DNA of 64,000 bases from Pseudomonadota bacterium (GTDB taxonomy: Bacteria; Myxococcota_A; UBA9042; GCA-2863065). Each line of letters opens with the position of its first letter. The stretch's first letter is position 1. The translations under genes and the position numbers were made by a program. The notes beneath the pieces were generated by a model. The model was given only the letters and a program-made list of their open reading frames with translations. It was not told where the DNA came from and did no database searches. Shown one piece after another: positions 1 to 9,378 of the stretch. The DNA is taken from NCBI GenBank assembly GCA_005776725.1, contig SXOO01000133.1, forward strand, positions 1 to 64,000. Reading direction: 5' to 3'.

Positions 1-262
1 ACCATACCGAACTCCCGCAGGACGCCTGCTTGGCGCTCATGGGTCACGGTCCAACAAGAAGAGCCAGTCAGCCCCTGACCCGGGCAGTCTCACATCCATC
101 CGAGCATCACGACGGGTCACGGGTTGACAAGCGCACCTATGGACGCTCAATTGCGGGCTCCCGGCGACGTCTGCACGAGTTCGGTTCGCGACGGAGTGCC
201 AGCGGGACTGGCGTGCTCTTGCACCGACCGCTCGGAGCGGCGTCCGATTCTGCGAGGAGTGC

Positions 263-865
263 GTGCAGCCCGTCTACGAATGCCTCACGCGTGAAGACGT
301 CGAGCGCCACGCCTTGGCCGGCAGCTGCGTGGCTATTCCGACCCCGCTCGCGACCGAAGTCCGGTCGTCGCTCGCGAGCACCATGACGGGACGGCCACAT
401 GTCCCGTCGCTCTGGGCCGCAAGTCTCCTGCCCGACAGACCGGCGCTCCACGGAGGTCTCCTGTGGGCGCTACGAGCACGATTGGGCGAGCTCGAGTGGG
501 AGGGTCCGACCGACAGTCGCGGGATTCGCCGATTCACCGGCGGGGAACAACATGGAGAGACCGGCCGGACACGCTGGGTCTTCGCGGAGGGGACTGAAGC
601 GTGGGTCGACTTCGGACCTGTGCCAGACAACCTGGCGGTCCGTCTCACCGACGGAACGTTCGTGAAGATCACGGCGACTGGGCCAGGATTCGAAGTCAGG
701 GGACCCTTCAGTCGACCTGAGCTGCCGTGGTCCCGGCTTCGGGTCACCCTTGTTGCAGATGGCCTCGCACCCGGCGACGCACGAGAGCTCCCAATCGGCA
801 AAGGGGAGTGGGCGCACGTCATACGGAACGACGCGGGTTGGCACATCCGGCTACGGACGACCTGA
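263..865 (+). CDS. hypothetical protein, N-terminus probably lost by a frameshift
   Basis: The first in-frame start is a GTG at 263, giving 200 residues. The frame stays open back to 128 (after a TGA at 125-127), and that upstream stretch reads like genuine protein: it holds NCGLPAT, RVRFATEC and RFCEEC, completing a C-x2-C...C pattern with the VYEC and AGSCVA that follow the GTG. From memory, this Cys-rich N-terminal pattern occurs in conserved myxobacterial proteins of unknown function; I cannot verify that here. No ATG, GTG or TTG lies in frame between 128 and 263, while an ATG at 139 is exactly one base out of frame, so a single-base indel at the start is likely. The C-terminal half is beta-rich with many Trp and Gly. 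Codon use favours G/C third positions but less strongly than the neighbours. Function unknown. Confidence 0.5.
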   Translation: MQPVYECLTREDVERHALAGSCVAIPTPLATEVRSSLASTMTGRPHVPSLWAASLLPDRPALHGGLLWALRARLGELEWEGPTDSRGIRRFTGGEQHGETGRTRWVFAEGTEAWVDFGPVPDNLAVRLTDGTFVKITATGPGFEVRGPFSRPELPWSRLRVTLVADGLAPGDARELPIGKGEWAHVIRNDAGWHIRLRTT

Positions 866-930
866 GAGATAAGAGGACACCGAACTGAACCAGGGCCGTC
901 GTCAGTCGGCGACGTGGCGGTCGGTGATCT

Positions 931-1245
931 CGAGGCCGCGGTTACGACAGGCGCCTCCTGCGCTACACCACGCCCGTTCTCCTCGTCATCGACGATCTCG
1001 GTCTCCGCCCGCTGCGGCGACGAACCCCTCGATCTGTACGATCCGCCGGCGTCACCAGCGCGCCGCGACGGTGCTTACGTCGAACCGGGGCATCGACGAG
1101 TGGCCACCGCTCTTCGGAGACGCCCTCCTCGCCAGCCCCGCAAGAACCGCTTCCTCGACGACGCCCACGTCGTCGTGCTCGACGGTGCCTCCTTCCGCAA
1201 GCCCCCAAGACCTGACGAACCGGAACAGGCCCGCCGAGGGCTTAG
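931..1245 (+). pseudogene. IS21-family IstB ATPase remnant, frameshifted
   Basis: Three reading frames in succession give pieces of IstB, the AAA+ transposition helper of IS21 elements. Frame one (about 946-1020) reads RYTTPVLLVIDDLGLRPL, the Walker B region. Frame two (about 1035-1140) reads ATVLTSNRGIDEW and LFGDALLAS, the sensor region. Frame three (about 1143-1200) reads FLDDAHVVVLDGASFRKPP, which fits the IstB C-terminus. At least two frameshifts and the missing N-terminal half (no Walker A, no IstA upstream) make it a dead fragment. No terminal inverted repeats were recognised. It follows the damaged gene at 263-865, so this end of the window looks like an old insertion scar. Confidence 0.8.
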
Positions 1246-1787
1246 TGGTTCTCATTGGAATGGCCTTCCAGAGCTTCGCCTCGTGCTTCTCGGACTTCTT
1301 CGCAACGTCCTCACAGATCTCCCGTGCGGAGTCGCCGGCGGGCGGAGGAGGAGGCCTACCGACACCGACACGGTCAGCGGCCAGGCGTGCGGACGTGTCC
1401 TCATCGTGGAATCGATCATCCCGGTTCCTCCCACCTAGGCCCCACTTCAGCCGGTCTCCTGCGGCGCACGCGGGCCGAAGTCGTCGAAGCTGCTGCGGTT
1501 AGCGCCCGAGCGGCGGCAACCGCGAACCCGATTTCGTCCAGAACCTCCGAAATCAGGACCGGGCCGCAACGGACAGACCGGCTCCTGAGGGCGCCGGAGG
1601 GTCGGCACTGTCTCGACGACTTGCAGCCGGCACTCCGGGTCGCCTCCCCGCGACTTCATCCCGAACGCCTAGCCGCGGGGCACCGGTTCCCACATTGGAG
1701 CCGGCGACCGTTCTACCTCGACGGAGACGTTGCGTCCCAGCTCGGCAACGTTGCGGGGCCGGCGCCACGCCGGTTGAGGATGGGTCC
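1246..1787. other. intergenic stretch, no gene recognised
   Basis: About 540 bases between the IstB remnant and the secreted protein gene at 1788. Short overlapping open frames exist on both strands, but none shows a recognisable motif, a signal peptide or consistent codon bias. It is probably further decayed mobile-element DNA plus the promoter of the downstream gene. A purine-rich GAGGATGGG just before 1788 is the only element I would assign. Confidence 0.4.
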
Positions 1788-3533
1788 ATGTCGAACTACC
1801 GCGTTCGTTCCATTCCGATGATGCTCGGCTTCGTTGCGCTGGTGGGGCTCGCGTCCGCCCTTGCGAGGGCTTCCGCGCCGCCTGCGGCCAACGGTGCCCA
1901 CAAGGCCCAGATGCAGGCGATGTTCAGCGGCGCCAAGGGGAAGGTACTCAAGCGCAAGGGGTTCCCGCGCGCCGTCGGGGGTTCGAAGGGCATCGCCGCC
2001 GCGAAGGTGGTCACGAACCCATTTGGCGCGTCGCCGGTAAAGCCTGCGGTCCAGCTCTCCTCGGGCGGGTTGCTCACGATGGCGAAGGAGGCCCTGCCCG
2101 CGATCGCCAAGAAGCAGGGCCTCGACAACCTCAAGCTGGGCACTGTGGTCCTTGGAGATGGGGAGCTCGAGAAGAACAAACCGTGCATCGGTGAATGGGT
2201 GTTCCGTCTCGAGAACGTGAAGGTCTCGCTGCCCATTCGTAGCGATGGGATCAACGCGAGGTTCGAGCCCGGCTCCCGCCTCGAGCTCACGCTGAGCGCC
2301 CCGACTGCCAAGATCACGGCCACCGCTCGTTTTAAGGCGGACTTCGACCAGCTCGGCGAGCCCGGGCCCGGGAAGTGCTTGCTGGAGGACGTCGACATCG
2401 GCGTCGAGTTCTCGGCGACCGGAGTGACGGCCAACGTCGGTGCGGTCTTCGGAGTGGAGGACGGCGCTCCCCGCCTGGAGTCCGTGGAGGACCTCTCGAT
2501 CCGGGTGAAGACGATCGACCTGAAGAATGACGTCCTGAACTGGCTGGTCGATCAGGGGATCCAGGCCGCGCAGATGTTCCCCGGCGTCAAGTGCAGCAGC
2601 CTCGAGGAGTGCGTCAACCAGAGGATCGAGGACCAGCTCGAGGATGACGCCGATCTCGAGAAGGAGATCGTCGACCTGGCGAACGGCGGGCTCGTAGCAG
2701 CCGTCGCGATGCCCGGAGGAACCACCAAGCTCGACCTGCCGGCGGCGATGGGACAGGGAAGCGCTGTCGCGCTCTCCTACCAGTCGGACCTGACCGGCGT
2801 CACGACGAAAAAGGACGGCAGCCTCGAGGTCGGTCTGAGCCTCAAGGTGGCCAGCGGGACGGCCAAGGATGCATGTGCCGCGAAGCTCGAGCTGGACAAG
2901 AGCACCGGGAGCGCTGCCAGTGAACTGACCGCGGCCGGGAACAAGCGCCCGGAGGCCAGCGACCTCGAGGTCGTCCTGCCGGTCGATCTGGCAGGCGAGG
3001 TGCTCGTCGCCCTGGGATCGCAGGGCGCCTTCTGCCAGAAGCGCACCGGACCGCTGGCCGGCCTGGTCGCCGGAGCCTCGGGTACCTATGAGGCGTCCCT
3101 CGCACCGGCCGGCAACCTGCGAGTCACGGCATCCGACAAGGGGGACGGCGCCGAGCTGAAGGTGAAGCTCCCGGTATCCCTGGCGCTGGACGTGAAGGTG
3201 GAGGGAGAGACGGGTGACACGGAGCTGCAAGGTATCCTGCGCTTCTCGGCGACAGTCACCCTGCAGGGAGGCCGGCTCCAGATGAACCTCGGGAACGTCT
3301 CTCTCGACGAGTTCGCTCCGCAGGCGGAGCTCAAGATCGCTGGCACGAAGGTCCAGTTCCCGACCGCCTCCATCGTCAACGGTGCACAGGAGGCGCTCGA
3401 GCGTGGGCTCTCTTCCGGGCCCGTAACGCTCATGACGTCCGTCACCCGGTCGGTGGCGTACTGCAAGGTCTCTTTGTCCAGCCTCAACGCCTCGAAGGGC
3501 GCGATCCGGGCGTGCCTGTCAGTGCAGCCCTGA
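1788..3533 (+). CDS. secreted protein, possible TULIP (BPI/LBP-like) lipid-binding fold
   Basis: ATG at 1788 follows a GAGGATGGG Shine-Dalgarno; upstream in-frame codons are low-complexity. The product is 581 residues with a cleavable signal peptide (SIPMMLGFVALVGLASAL, then an Ala-rich cleavage region). Residues about 75-310 alternate long amphipathic beta strands with a helix-like segment (LTMAKEALPAIAKKQGLDN) and include two Cys in KCSSLEEC. The second half repeats this strand-rich style and ends with a helix-like VNGAQEALERGL. This two-barrel-like layout, with helices at the barrel ends, recalls eukaryotic BPI/LBP and other TULIP proteins that bind lipids. That is a fold guess from pattern only; no signature motif proves it. 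Its neighbour is a secreted hydrolase 280 bases downstream, same strand. Confidence 0.6.
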   Translation: MSNYRVRSIPMMLGFVALVGLASALARASAPPAANGAHKAQMQAMFSGAKGKVLKRKGFPRAVGGSKGIAAAKVVTNPFGASPVKPAVQLSSGGLLTMAKEALPAIAKKQGLDNLKLGTVVLGDGELEKNKPCIGEWVFRLENVKVSLPIRSDGINARFEPGSRLELTLSAPTAKITATARFKADFDQLGEPGPGKCLLEDVDIGVEFSATGVTANVGAVFGVEDGAPRLESVEDLSIRVKTIDLKNDVLNWLVDQGIQAAQMFPGVKCSSLEECVNQRIEDQLEDDADLEKEIVDLANGGLVAAVAMPGGTTKLDLPAAMGQGSAVALSYQSDLTGVTTKKDGSLEVGLSLKVASGTAKDACAAKLELDKSTGSAASELTAAGNKRPEASDLEVVLPVDLAGEVLVALGSQGAFCQKRTGPLAGLVAGASGTYEASLAPAGNLRVTASDKGDGAELKVKLPVSLALDVKVEGETGDTELQGILRFSATVTLQGGRLQMNLGNVSLDEFAPQAELKIAGTKVQFPTASIVNGAQEALERGLSSGPVTLMTSVTRSVAYCKVSLSSLNASKGAIRACLSVQP

Positions 3534-3812
3534 ACGCGGAGGCTGGCTCGCGGCACACGTGCTGCTCCTGAGCGGATTCGCGACCCCGAGGTCCGGAATC
3601 GTCCTCAGCCAAGGGCACCTTCACCGCGCGGGGCGCATACGCGTGCCACCGGACTGGGGTCGCCCGGAGGGCCGGGACGACGGCCAGCGAAGGCGCGGTA
3701 TGGCGCGTTGGCGGCCCGAGCCTTCTCGAAAACGTCGGCGAAAGGCCCAAGGTAGTTCTCATTTGCCCTGCGTCAGGCGTTGTAGGGGTACGCAGTCCAT
3801 GGAGGAGGGTGC

Positions 3813-5954
3813 ATGTGTGGTGTCTCTGGCTCAATCCGGGCCTTGTTTTTCGCCGGGTGCCTGGCCGCAGTTCCGGCCTTCGCGGGTCCATGCGAGACAG
3901 CCTTCACCGGGGTCATGAAGAACGCGGACTACTTCGACGTGCTCCTCAACGGAGCGCTCTTCCAGAACAGCGAGGCTACACCGGGGCCGCGGGCACTGAG
4001 CTTCGCCTATCAGAAGGGCGAGATCCTCGGCGGGCTCGACAAGGTGTGGATCTCGCGGCTGCCCCTGGACCTCGACGAGGTGAAGCTGGAGATCTGGAAG
4101 CGAGGAGGCCAGGGGCTCGGGATCACCGTCTGTACGCAGAAGGACAACGGTGACCCTGTCGAGCTGCGCAAGCTCGAAATCGAGAACAAGGACGCGGCCA
4201 GCGACAAGCCCTTCCACTGGACTCTCGAAGGCGTGAAGAACCGGCGGGTGTGGGTCCACCTCAAGAACAAGAACCTGGTCGAGCCCTTCTCGTATGGGAT
4301 CCGGCTGAAGCGACCGAACCAGGGCGAGCTCAGGTCCGTGAAGAGTGACGACGACCTGCCCGAGGTTCGTGGCTTCGCCGACCTCCACGTTCACCAGTCC
4401 GCGAACATGGCCTTCGGCGGTGGCTTCGTATGGGGCGACTTCAACGGGAAGATGAAGGACTGTACCGGCGAGAACCACGGCTTCGCCCACAAGGACGACA
4501 CGTGGGCGGGCCTCATCGAGAAGCTGGTGCCGGGAACCGACAAGAAGCAGGTGCACTCGCACGCGCGCCGCGCGGGCAAGGACTGGCCGAACGCCTGGGA
4601 TCTCGCGGACCACCAGCAGGTGTCGGAGAACCACCTCTACCAGGCCTGGAAGGGAGGGCTGCGGCTCATGATCTCGGTGGCCGAGAATCACCAGGGGCTG
4701 TGTCTCGCCATGAAGGTGCTGCACGGCGACGTCGCGAAGCTCCCGTGCGACGACATGGATTCGGTGAAGCTACAGCTCCGGGCGCTTCACGACTTCGCCA
4801 AGGAGCACAAGTGGTATCGGATCGCTCGTGATCCGTGGGAGGCCCGGCGGATCATCGCCGACGGTGACCTGGCAGTGATCCTGGGCGTGGAAGTGTCGAA
4901 CCTCTTCCCGAAGAGCCAGGGCGACTGGGAGCAGCAGCTCGACGAACTCTACGACCTCGGGGCCCGTCAGTTCGAGATCGCCCATGAATCGGACAGCGAC
5001 TTCGCGGGGTCGGCACAGCAGCAGGGCGGACTCTATGCGGCCTTGAACCTCCTCAAGCAGGCGTTCAAGTGGAACTGGGCAGATCTGTTCAAGCGAACGG
5101 ACCTGGACGGCCCCAACGCGAAGAACACCGTCGGTCTCAAGGACGACGGCAAGGACCTCGTCGCCGAGATGATGAAACGAAAGATGCTCATCAGCATCGA
5201 CCACCTCTCGCGGAAGGCCCGAGACCAGGTGATCGACCTCGTCGAGAAGAAGGACTGTTACCCGATCATCGCGACTCACACCCAGTTCGATACAATCCTC
5301 GACGCCGAGACGAAGGGACACACGCAGGAGTACATGCTCACGGACGGGACCGTCGCCGACATCATCAAGACGGGGGGTGTCCTGGGCCTCCGGACCGCCG
5401 GCGACGCGCTCGAGCAGGTCGACGGCTGCGTGAAGCTCCGCTGCAAGGGGTCCTCGGAATCGGTTGCCCAGAACGTCTGCAAGGGAGCGCAGATCGGGGT
5501 CGCCATGGCGTTGGGGTCGGACATTTCCGGCGGTCCGTTCGAGATGACCTCACCGCGTTTTCCTTCCGACGAGCGCAAGACGCGCTCCGGGAAGACTGCG
5601 CATTGCCCCGGCGGCGGTAAGAACGCGTGGAAGGAGAAGGACTATCCTCCGGGCGTCGATACCCCCGAGGAACGCGAGGCGGGCACGGGCTTCGACGTCC
5701 AGGGGCTGTCGCACATCGGCTTCGAGCCGGACCTGCTGAAGGACCTCGAGAAGCTAGGCGCCCCGGTCGACGAAGTCCGGCTCGATTCGTCGGCGGAGTC
5801 ACTCCTGCGGAGCTGGGAGCGCGCGTGGGACTCGCAGCGCAAGTGCCTGAGCAAGGCGCAGTACAAGGAGTGGATGATGAAGCGCGATGGCCCGGCGGTG
5901 AAGACACTCAAGACCAAGTTGCACGTCGATGATGCAAAGCCGAGCTACAAGTAG
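3813..5954 (+). CDS. secreted metal-dependent hydrolase, M19 membrane-dipeptidase-like
   Basis: ATG at 3813 is preceded by GGAGGAGG (3801-3808). The 713-residue product has a signal peptide (ALFFAGCLAAVPAFAG) and an N-terminal beta-rich domain to about residue 180. A TIM-barrel amidohydrolase domain follows. Candidate metal ligands are the HxH of ADLHVHQS (192-194), the Glu of LGVEVSNLF, the His of IATHTQF and the Asp of ALGSDISGG, in the order expected for M19 dipeptidases and related amidohydrolases. The segment GLSHIGFEPDLLKDL near the end also resembles M19 C-termini. Members of the family hydrolyse dipeptides and some lactams. Substrate is unknown, and the N-terminal domain is not typical of M19. 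Several Cys suggest periplasmic or extracellular disulfides. Confidence 0.75.
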   Translation: MCGVSGSIRALFFAGCLAAVPAFAGPCETAFTGVMKNADYFDVLLNGALFQNSEATPGPRALSFAYQKGEILGGLDKVWISRLPLDLDEVKLEIWKRGGQGLGITVCTQKDNGDPVELRKLEIENKDAASDKPFHWTLEGVKNRRVWVHLKNKNLVEPFSYGIRLKRPNQGELRSVKSDDDLPEVRGFADLHVHQSANMAFGGGFVWGDFNGKMKDCTGENHGFAHKDDTWAGLIEKLVPGTDKKQVHSHARRAGKDWPNAWDLADHQQVSENHLYQAWKGGLRLMISVAENHQGLCLAMKVLHGDVAKLPCDDMDSVKLQLRALHDFAKEHKWYRIARDPWEARRIIADGDLAVILGVEVSNLFPKSQGDWEQQLDELYDLGARQFEIAHESDSDFAGSAQQQGGLYAALNLLKQAFKWNWADLFKRTDLDGPNAKNTVGLKDDGKDLVAEMMKRKMLISIDHLSRKARDQVIDLVEKKDCYPIIATHTQFDTILDAETKGHTQEYMLTDGTVADIIKTGGVLGLRTAGDALEQVDGCVKLRCKGSSESVAQNVCKGAQIGVAMALGSDISGGPFEMTSPRFPSDERKTRSGKTAHCPGGGKNAWKEKDYPPGVDTPEEREAGTGFDVQGLSHIGFEPDLLKDLEKLGAPVDEVRLDSSAESLLRSWERAWDSQRKCLSKAQYKEWMMKRDGPAVKTLKTKLHVDDAKPSYK

Positions 5955-6014
5955 GTCCAGTCACTGCGCAGCCCGGCCACCCTCGGCGCGTCGGACTGCC
6001 AGTGACCATCGCGC

Positions 6015-6650
6015 TCACCGGGCCAGGGGCGGGTGATTTCCCGACCCAGACCCGGAACCGCGGCGAGCCGCCTGGCGCGACCGCTCTGTTTCGGGTCCTC
6101 CGGTGGGCGCGGCATCCGGGGGCGTCAGTGGGGTGAGCGTACAGCACTCTCGGACCTTGGTGAGCCGCTTCACGACCGCCCGGCGGGAGATGCCGAGCAT
6201 GGCGGCGACGCTGCCCTGGTCCATTCCCTCCACGTAGTGTGCGACCACGATGCTGAGATCCCGGGACGTGAAGGACGCGTGGAGGCGGCGAAGCTCCGCG
6301 CGGGCGTCGAGCCGCGCGTCCGAGCAGCTCGTGCTGGGGGCCAAGCACTCGCAGCTCTGGTGGAGCCGTTCGCGCCGCTCCCGCCCCCGGAGCATGCCGA
6401 TGCACACGTTGAGCGCGATGCGGTGGAGCCACGGCAGGTAGTCGTCGCCCTCGAAGCGGGGCAGGCCGGCATAGGCTCTTAGGAACGTCTCCTGAAGCGC
6501 ATCCTCGGCCTCAGCCGCATCGCGCAGCACGCGGCGACATCGGGCCAGCAGCGTGCCCGAATGCCGCGAGTGCATGTCCCGTATGATCTTCGAACGAAAT
6601 GGCATCGACCGAATTCGCTCCATTTGGTCGAGGCAGTCGCGCCGGTACAC
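6015..6650 (-). CDS. ECF-type RNA polymerase sigma factor
   Basis: 211 residues from a GTG at 6650; internal ATGs (MERIRSM, MPFRSK) are alternative starts, since the Shine-Dalgarno is weak. Region 2 is clear (AAEAEDALQETFLRAYAGL, then GDDYLPWLHRIALNVC) and region 4 is a helix-turn-helix (QGSVAAMLGISRRAVVKRL). The short linker and the lack of regions 1 and 3 place it in the ECF (sigma-70 group 4) class. ECF factors direct RNA polymerase to specific promoters in response to envelope or stress signals. It is the last gene of a minus-strand set whose other members encode two exported lipoproteins and an outer-membrane-like protein. No anti-sigma factor is encoded next to it. The Gly/Ser/Arg-rich tail after residue 190 is unusual. 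Confidence 0.9.
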   Translation of the reverse strand: MYRRDCLDQMERIRSMPFRSKIIRDMHSRHSGTLLARCRRVLRDAAEAEDALQETFLRAYAGLPRFEGDDYLPWLHRIALNVCIGMLRGRERRERLHQSCECLAPSTSCSDARLDARAELRRLHASFTSRDLSIVVAHYVEGMDQGSVAAMLGISRRAVVKRLTKVRECCTLTPLTPPDAAPTGGPETERSRQAARRGSGSGSGNHPPLAR

Positions 6651-6666
6651 AGGACCTGCGCGAGAT

Positions 6667-9378
6667 CTAGGGGCCCGGGTCAGCGAAGTGCAGGACGTGG
6701 AGGCTCGAGCCGTTGGTCGCGCGGCCGAGGACGAAGAGCTCTTCCTTCGGGCCGGTCACGATGCTGTCGTAGAGCCGTTGTGTGCTGGGGAGGCCCGTAG
6801 TGGACCAGGAGCCGCTCACGTCCGGCTCCGAAGGATCGACCAGGCTGACGAGCTCGAAAGTCTTCGAGGTCGTCCCGCGTGACGTCAGGAAGACCAGCAC
6901 CCCGCCAGGCATCTCCGCATCGAGGTAGGTCCGGCTGGCATGTTGAGGGACAGCGGTCACCGGTTGAGCCCCCTGGGAGTCTAGGCTGACGAGCGTCGAG
7001 TCGCCGTAAGCCCACGCCTGGTCGCTCGCTGAGTGAATGAGCCCTCGCAACGTACCCGCGAGGCTGTGTTTGCTGACCATCGCGGGCGACTCGAGGAGAT
7101 CCAGGCTCCATGCCTGGGCTGGCCCCGCCCCGCCCTTCTTCCGCGACAGCAGCCACCCGCGCTGGCTCGTCGGGATCGGCGCCAGTGAGGCCGCGAAGAA
7201 GTCGAGGGTCGCCGCGTCCCCAGCCGCGTACGTCGCGTCCACATCGTCACAGGACCAGGAGAGATCGTCTTCGTACGCACAGACATGAGGTCCGCCCTTG
7301 CCGACCGAGTTGAAGGGGCCTGCGAGGAGGTGGTACTCGACGCCCGCGTCGTCGGTGACGGCGGAGACGTCGGACCAGGCGGGCGCCGGGTAGCTCGGAG
7401 TGAAGCTCGCCTGCGGCCAATCATCGCTGAGAGGAGCCGTGAGCAAACCTACGGGCACCTCGCCGAACAGGCCGGTGTTTGATTTCGAACCGACAGCCAA
7501 TCGGCCGGCGATGTCCCGCAATGTCCCTTGTGCCGGAGACACCGCGAGCGCACCCGCAGCACCGGGGGAGAGGACCAGCACGTCGGTCTGCTCGATGTCG
7601 CACGACGAGACCGACTTGCCCCACTCGAAGTTCACCGCAATGGCGAGCCCCGCGCTGGTCCACTTGCCGGCCGTCACACCCAGGATCTTCGCGTCGCAGA
7701 AGGTGGTTGCGAGCTGGAGCGTGTAGGCCGCCGATGACGCAGCGACGCATTCCGCCGAGAGGCACGTGGACTCGGTACCTGCCACACCATCGCACGCTGT
7801 GAAGGCCGGCACGGGTACGCCGGCGCACCCGCCGGGGACGCAGTGGTCGCCGGACGTACACGGGTTTCCGTCGTCACAGCTGACCTCAGCGTGGTTGCAG
7901 TAGTCGTCCGAGCAGGAGTCGACCGTACACTCGTTTCCGTCGTCACACTCCTCAGCCCCGGCGCACGGCACGCAGCTTGCCGCGTCGACCTTACACGCCC
8001 CTTCCTCACAGTAGTCGAGCGTACAGGGCACTTTGTCGTCACACTCAATATCGGAGACTTTGCAGTCACCGGCCTCGCAGTGCCCCGTGCCCGTACAGGG
8101 GTCGTCGTCCTCGCATTCCCCTGACTTCGCATTCGCGACGCACGAGCCCAGCGCGCAAGAGTGCTCCTCGCACTCCGATGCGGCCCCACAGTCCGCGTCG
8201 TTCTCGCAATCACACATACTCTTGTCGGAAAAACACTGACCTCCTTCGCAGTCGTCCGGACTGCACGCCCACCCATCGTCACAGTCCATCGCGCTGCCAC
8301 TGCAGAGGCCCGACTTGCAGGCATCACCTGCAGTGCACGGGTTGCCATCGTCGCACGTGCCGGAGACCAGGGAGACCTTGCAATCGCCGGCTACGCACTC
8401 GCCGACCTTGCACGGTCCGGCGTCGGAAAGGATACAATCTTCGTCGCTCTGGCAGTCGCACGGCGAGTGGACGCAGGTGCCGCTCTGGCACGAGTCTGTC
8501 GAGCACGGGAGGCCGTCGTCACAGTCCTTCTTGACGCCCACGCACCCGTCCGGCTTGCAGACGTCCCCCTCGGTACAGGGGTTGCCATCGTCGCACTCGC
8601 CCTCGGCGAGGTCGACGACCTCGCACTGCCCCTCGACACACCGACCGATCTTGCAGGCACCAGCGAGTGAGTCGCAGTCCACGTCGTCGGAGCACTCACA
8701 CCCGGCGAGCTCGCACGCGTCGGCGCACGAGCCGCCAACGCAAGTCTTCCCGGCGTCACACTTCATCGGGGAGCCCGTGCAGGAACCCTCCGAGCAAGCG
8801 TCGTTCTCCGTGCACTCGTCTGAATCATCGCAAGGCACCTCGCTCCCGACCAAGACGCAAACTCCCTGGTCGCACTTCGTGGCCTTGCACGGCGCGCCAT
8901 CGGCAGCCTGGCAGTCGTCGTCGTCCGAGCACTGGCAATCGCCCTCGACGCAGGTCCCGTCGGCGCCGTCCGTTGCGTCGATGCCGTCGCTGCCCTCGGA
9001 CCCGTCGGTCGAGTCCTCCTCCTTGCACCCCTCGGGTGTGCACTCCAGGCCGTCGTCGCAGTCGATGGCAGTGTGGGTGCATCGATCGAGGGTGCAGGAG
9101 TCCTCCGTGCATGGATCGCCATCCTCGCAGTCAACGTCGTCCACGCAGTACCCGTCTCCCGCCGTCGCCCCGCCTTCGTCGGTGGCGTCCGGAAGATCGT
9201 CCGGGCACTCCGTCTCGGGGTCCATGTCCGTGCACGCGGCGGGCTTCACCTCGGAACGCCCGCAGCCGGCCCAACAGGCGAGCCCCAACACGAGGAGAGG
9301 CAGGAACAGTGCCGCGGGAGCTCCCCGACGGGTTGCCTCGAGAGTATCGCTCATCGCCGCCTCCAGAACCGCATTCAT
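6667..9378 (-). CDS. Cys-rich repeat lipoprotein (slime-mould-type repeats)
   Basis: Start ATG at 9378 overlaps the stop of the upstream gene (ATGA, 9375-9378), with GGAG 8 nt before. A second ATG at 9354 is possible. The 903-residue product has a signal peptide ending in a lipobox (LGLACWAGC). Residues about 40-560 are roughly a dozen Cys-rich repeats of the type CDDGNPCT...C...C, alternating with DCDDG and CKVGEC units, like the Dictyostelium repeat (PF00526) common in myxobacterial surface proteins. The last 330 residues are nearly Cys-free and beta-rich, possibly a propeller. It is acidic, probably calcium-binding and surface-exposed. It is translationally coupled to the TPR lipoprotein gene and followed by the sigma factor gene. 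Confidence 0.8.
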   Translation of the reverse strand: MNAVLEAAMSDTLEATRRGAPAALFLPLLVLGLACWAGCGRSEVKPAACTDMDPETECPDDLPDATDEGGATAGDGYCVDDVDCEDGDPCTEDSCTLDRCTHTAIDCDDGLECTPEGCKEEDSTDGSEGSDGIDATDGADGTCVEGDCQCSDDDDCQAADGAPCKATKCDQGVCVLVGSEVPCDDSDECTENDACSEGSCTGSPMKCDAGKTCVGGSCADACELAGCECSDDVDCDSLAGACKIGRCVEGQCEVVDLAEGECDDGNPCTEGDVCKPDGCVGVKKDCDDGLPCSTDSCQSGTCVHSPCDCQSDEDCILSDAGPCKVGECVAGDCKVSLVSGTCDDGNPCTAGDACKSGLCSGSAMDCDDGWACSPDDCEGGQCFSDKSMCDCENDADCGAASECEEHSCALGSCVANAKSGECEDDDPCTGTGHCEAGDCKVSDIECDDKVPCTLDYCEEGACKVDAASCVPCAGAEECDDGNECTVDSCSDDYCNHAEVSCDDGNPCTSGDHCVPGGCAGVPVPAFTACDGVAGTESTCLSAECVAASSAAYTLQLATTFCDAKILGVTAGKWTSAGLAIAVNFEWGKSVSSCDIEQTDVLVLSPGAAGALAVSPAQGTLRDIAGRLAVGSKSNTGLFGEVPVGLLTAPLSDDWPQASFTPSYPAPAWSDVSAVTDDAGVEYHLLAGPFNSVGKGGPHVCAYEDDLSWSCDDVDATYAAGDAATLDFFAASLAPIPTSQRGWLLSRKKGGAGPAQAWSLDLLESPAMVSKHSLAGTLRGLIHSASDQAWAYGDSTLVSLDSQGAQPVTAVPQHASRTYLDAEMPGGVLVFLTSRGTTSKTFELVSLVDPSEPDVSGSWSTTGLPSTQRLYDSIVTGPKEELFVLGRATNGSSLHVLHFADPGP

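Noticed and set aside
5960-6006. GTCACTG/CAGTGAC inverted repeat between convergent genes as a terminator
   Set aside because: Stem of only 7 bp with a 33-nt loop and no T tract.
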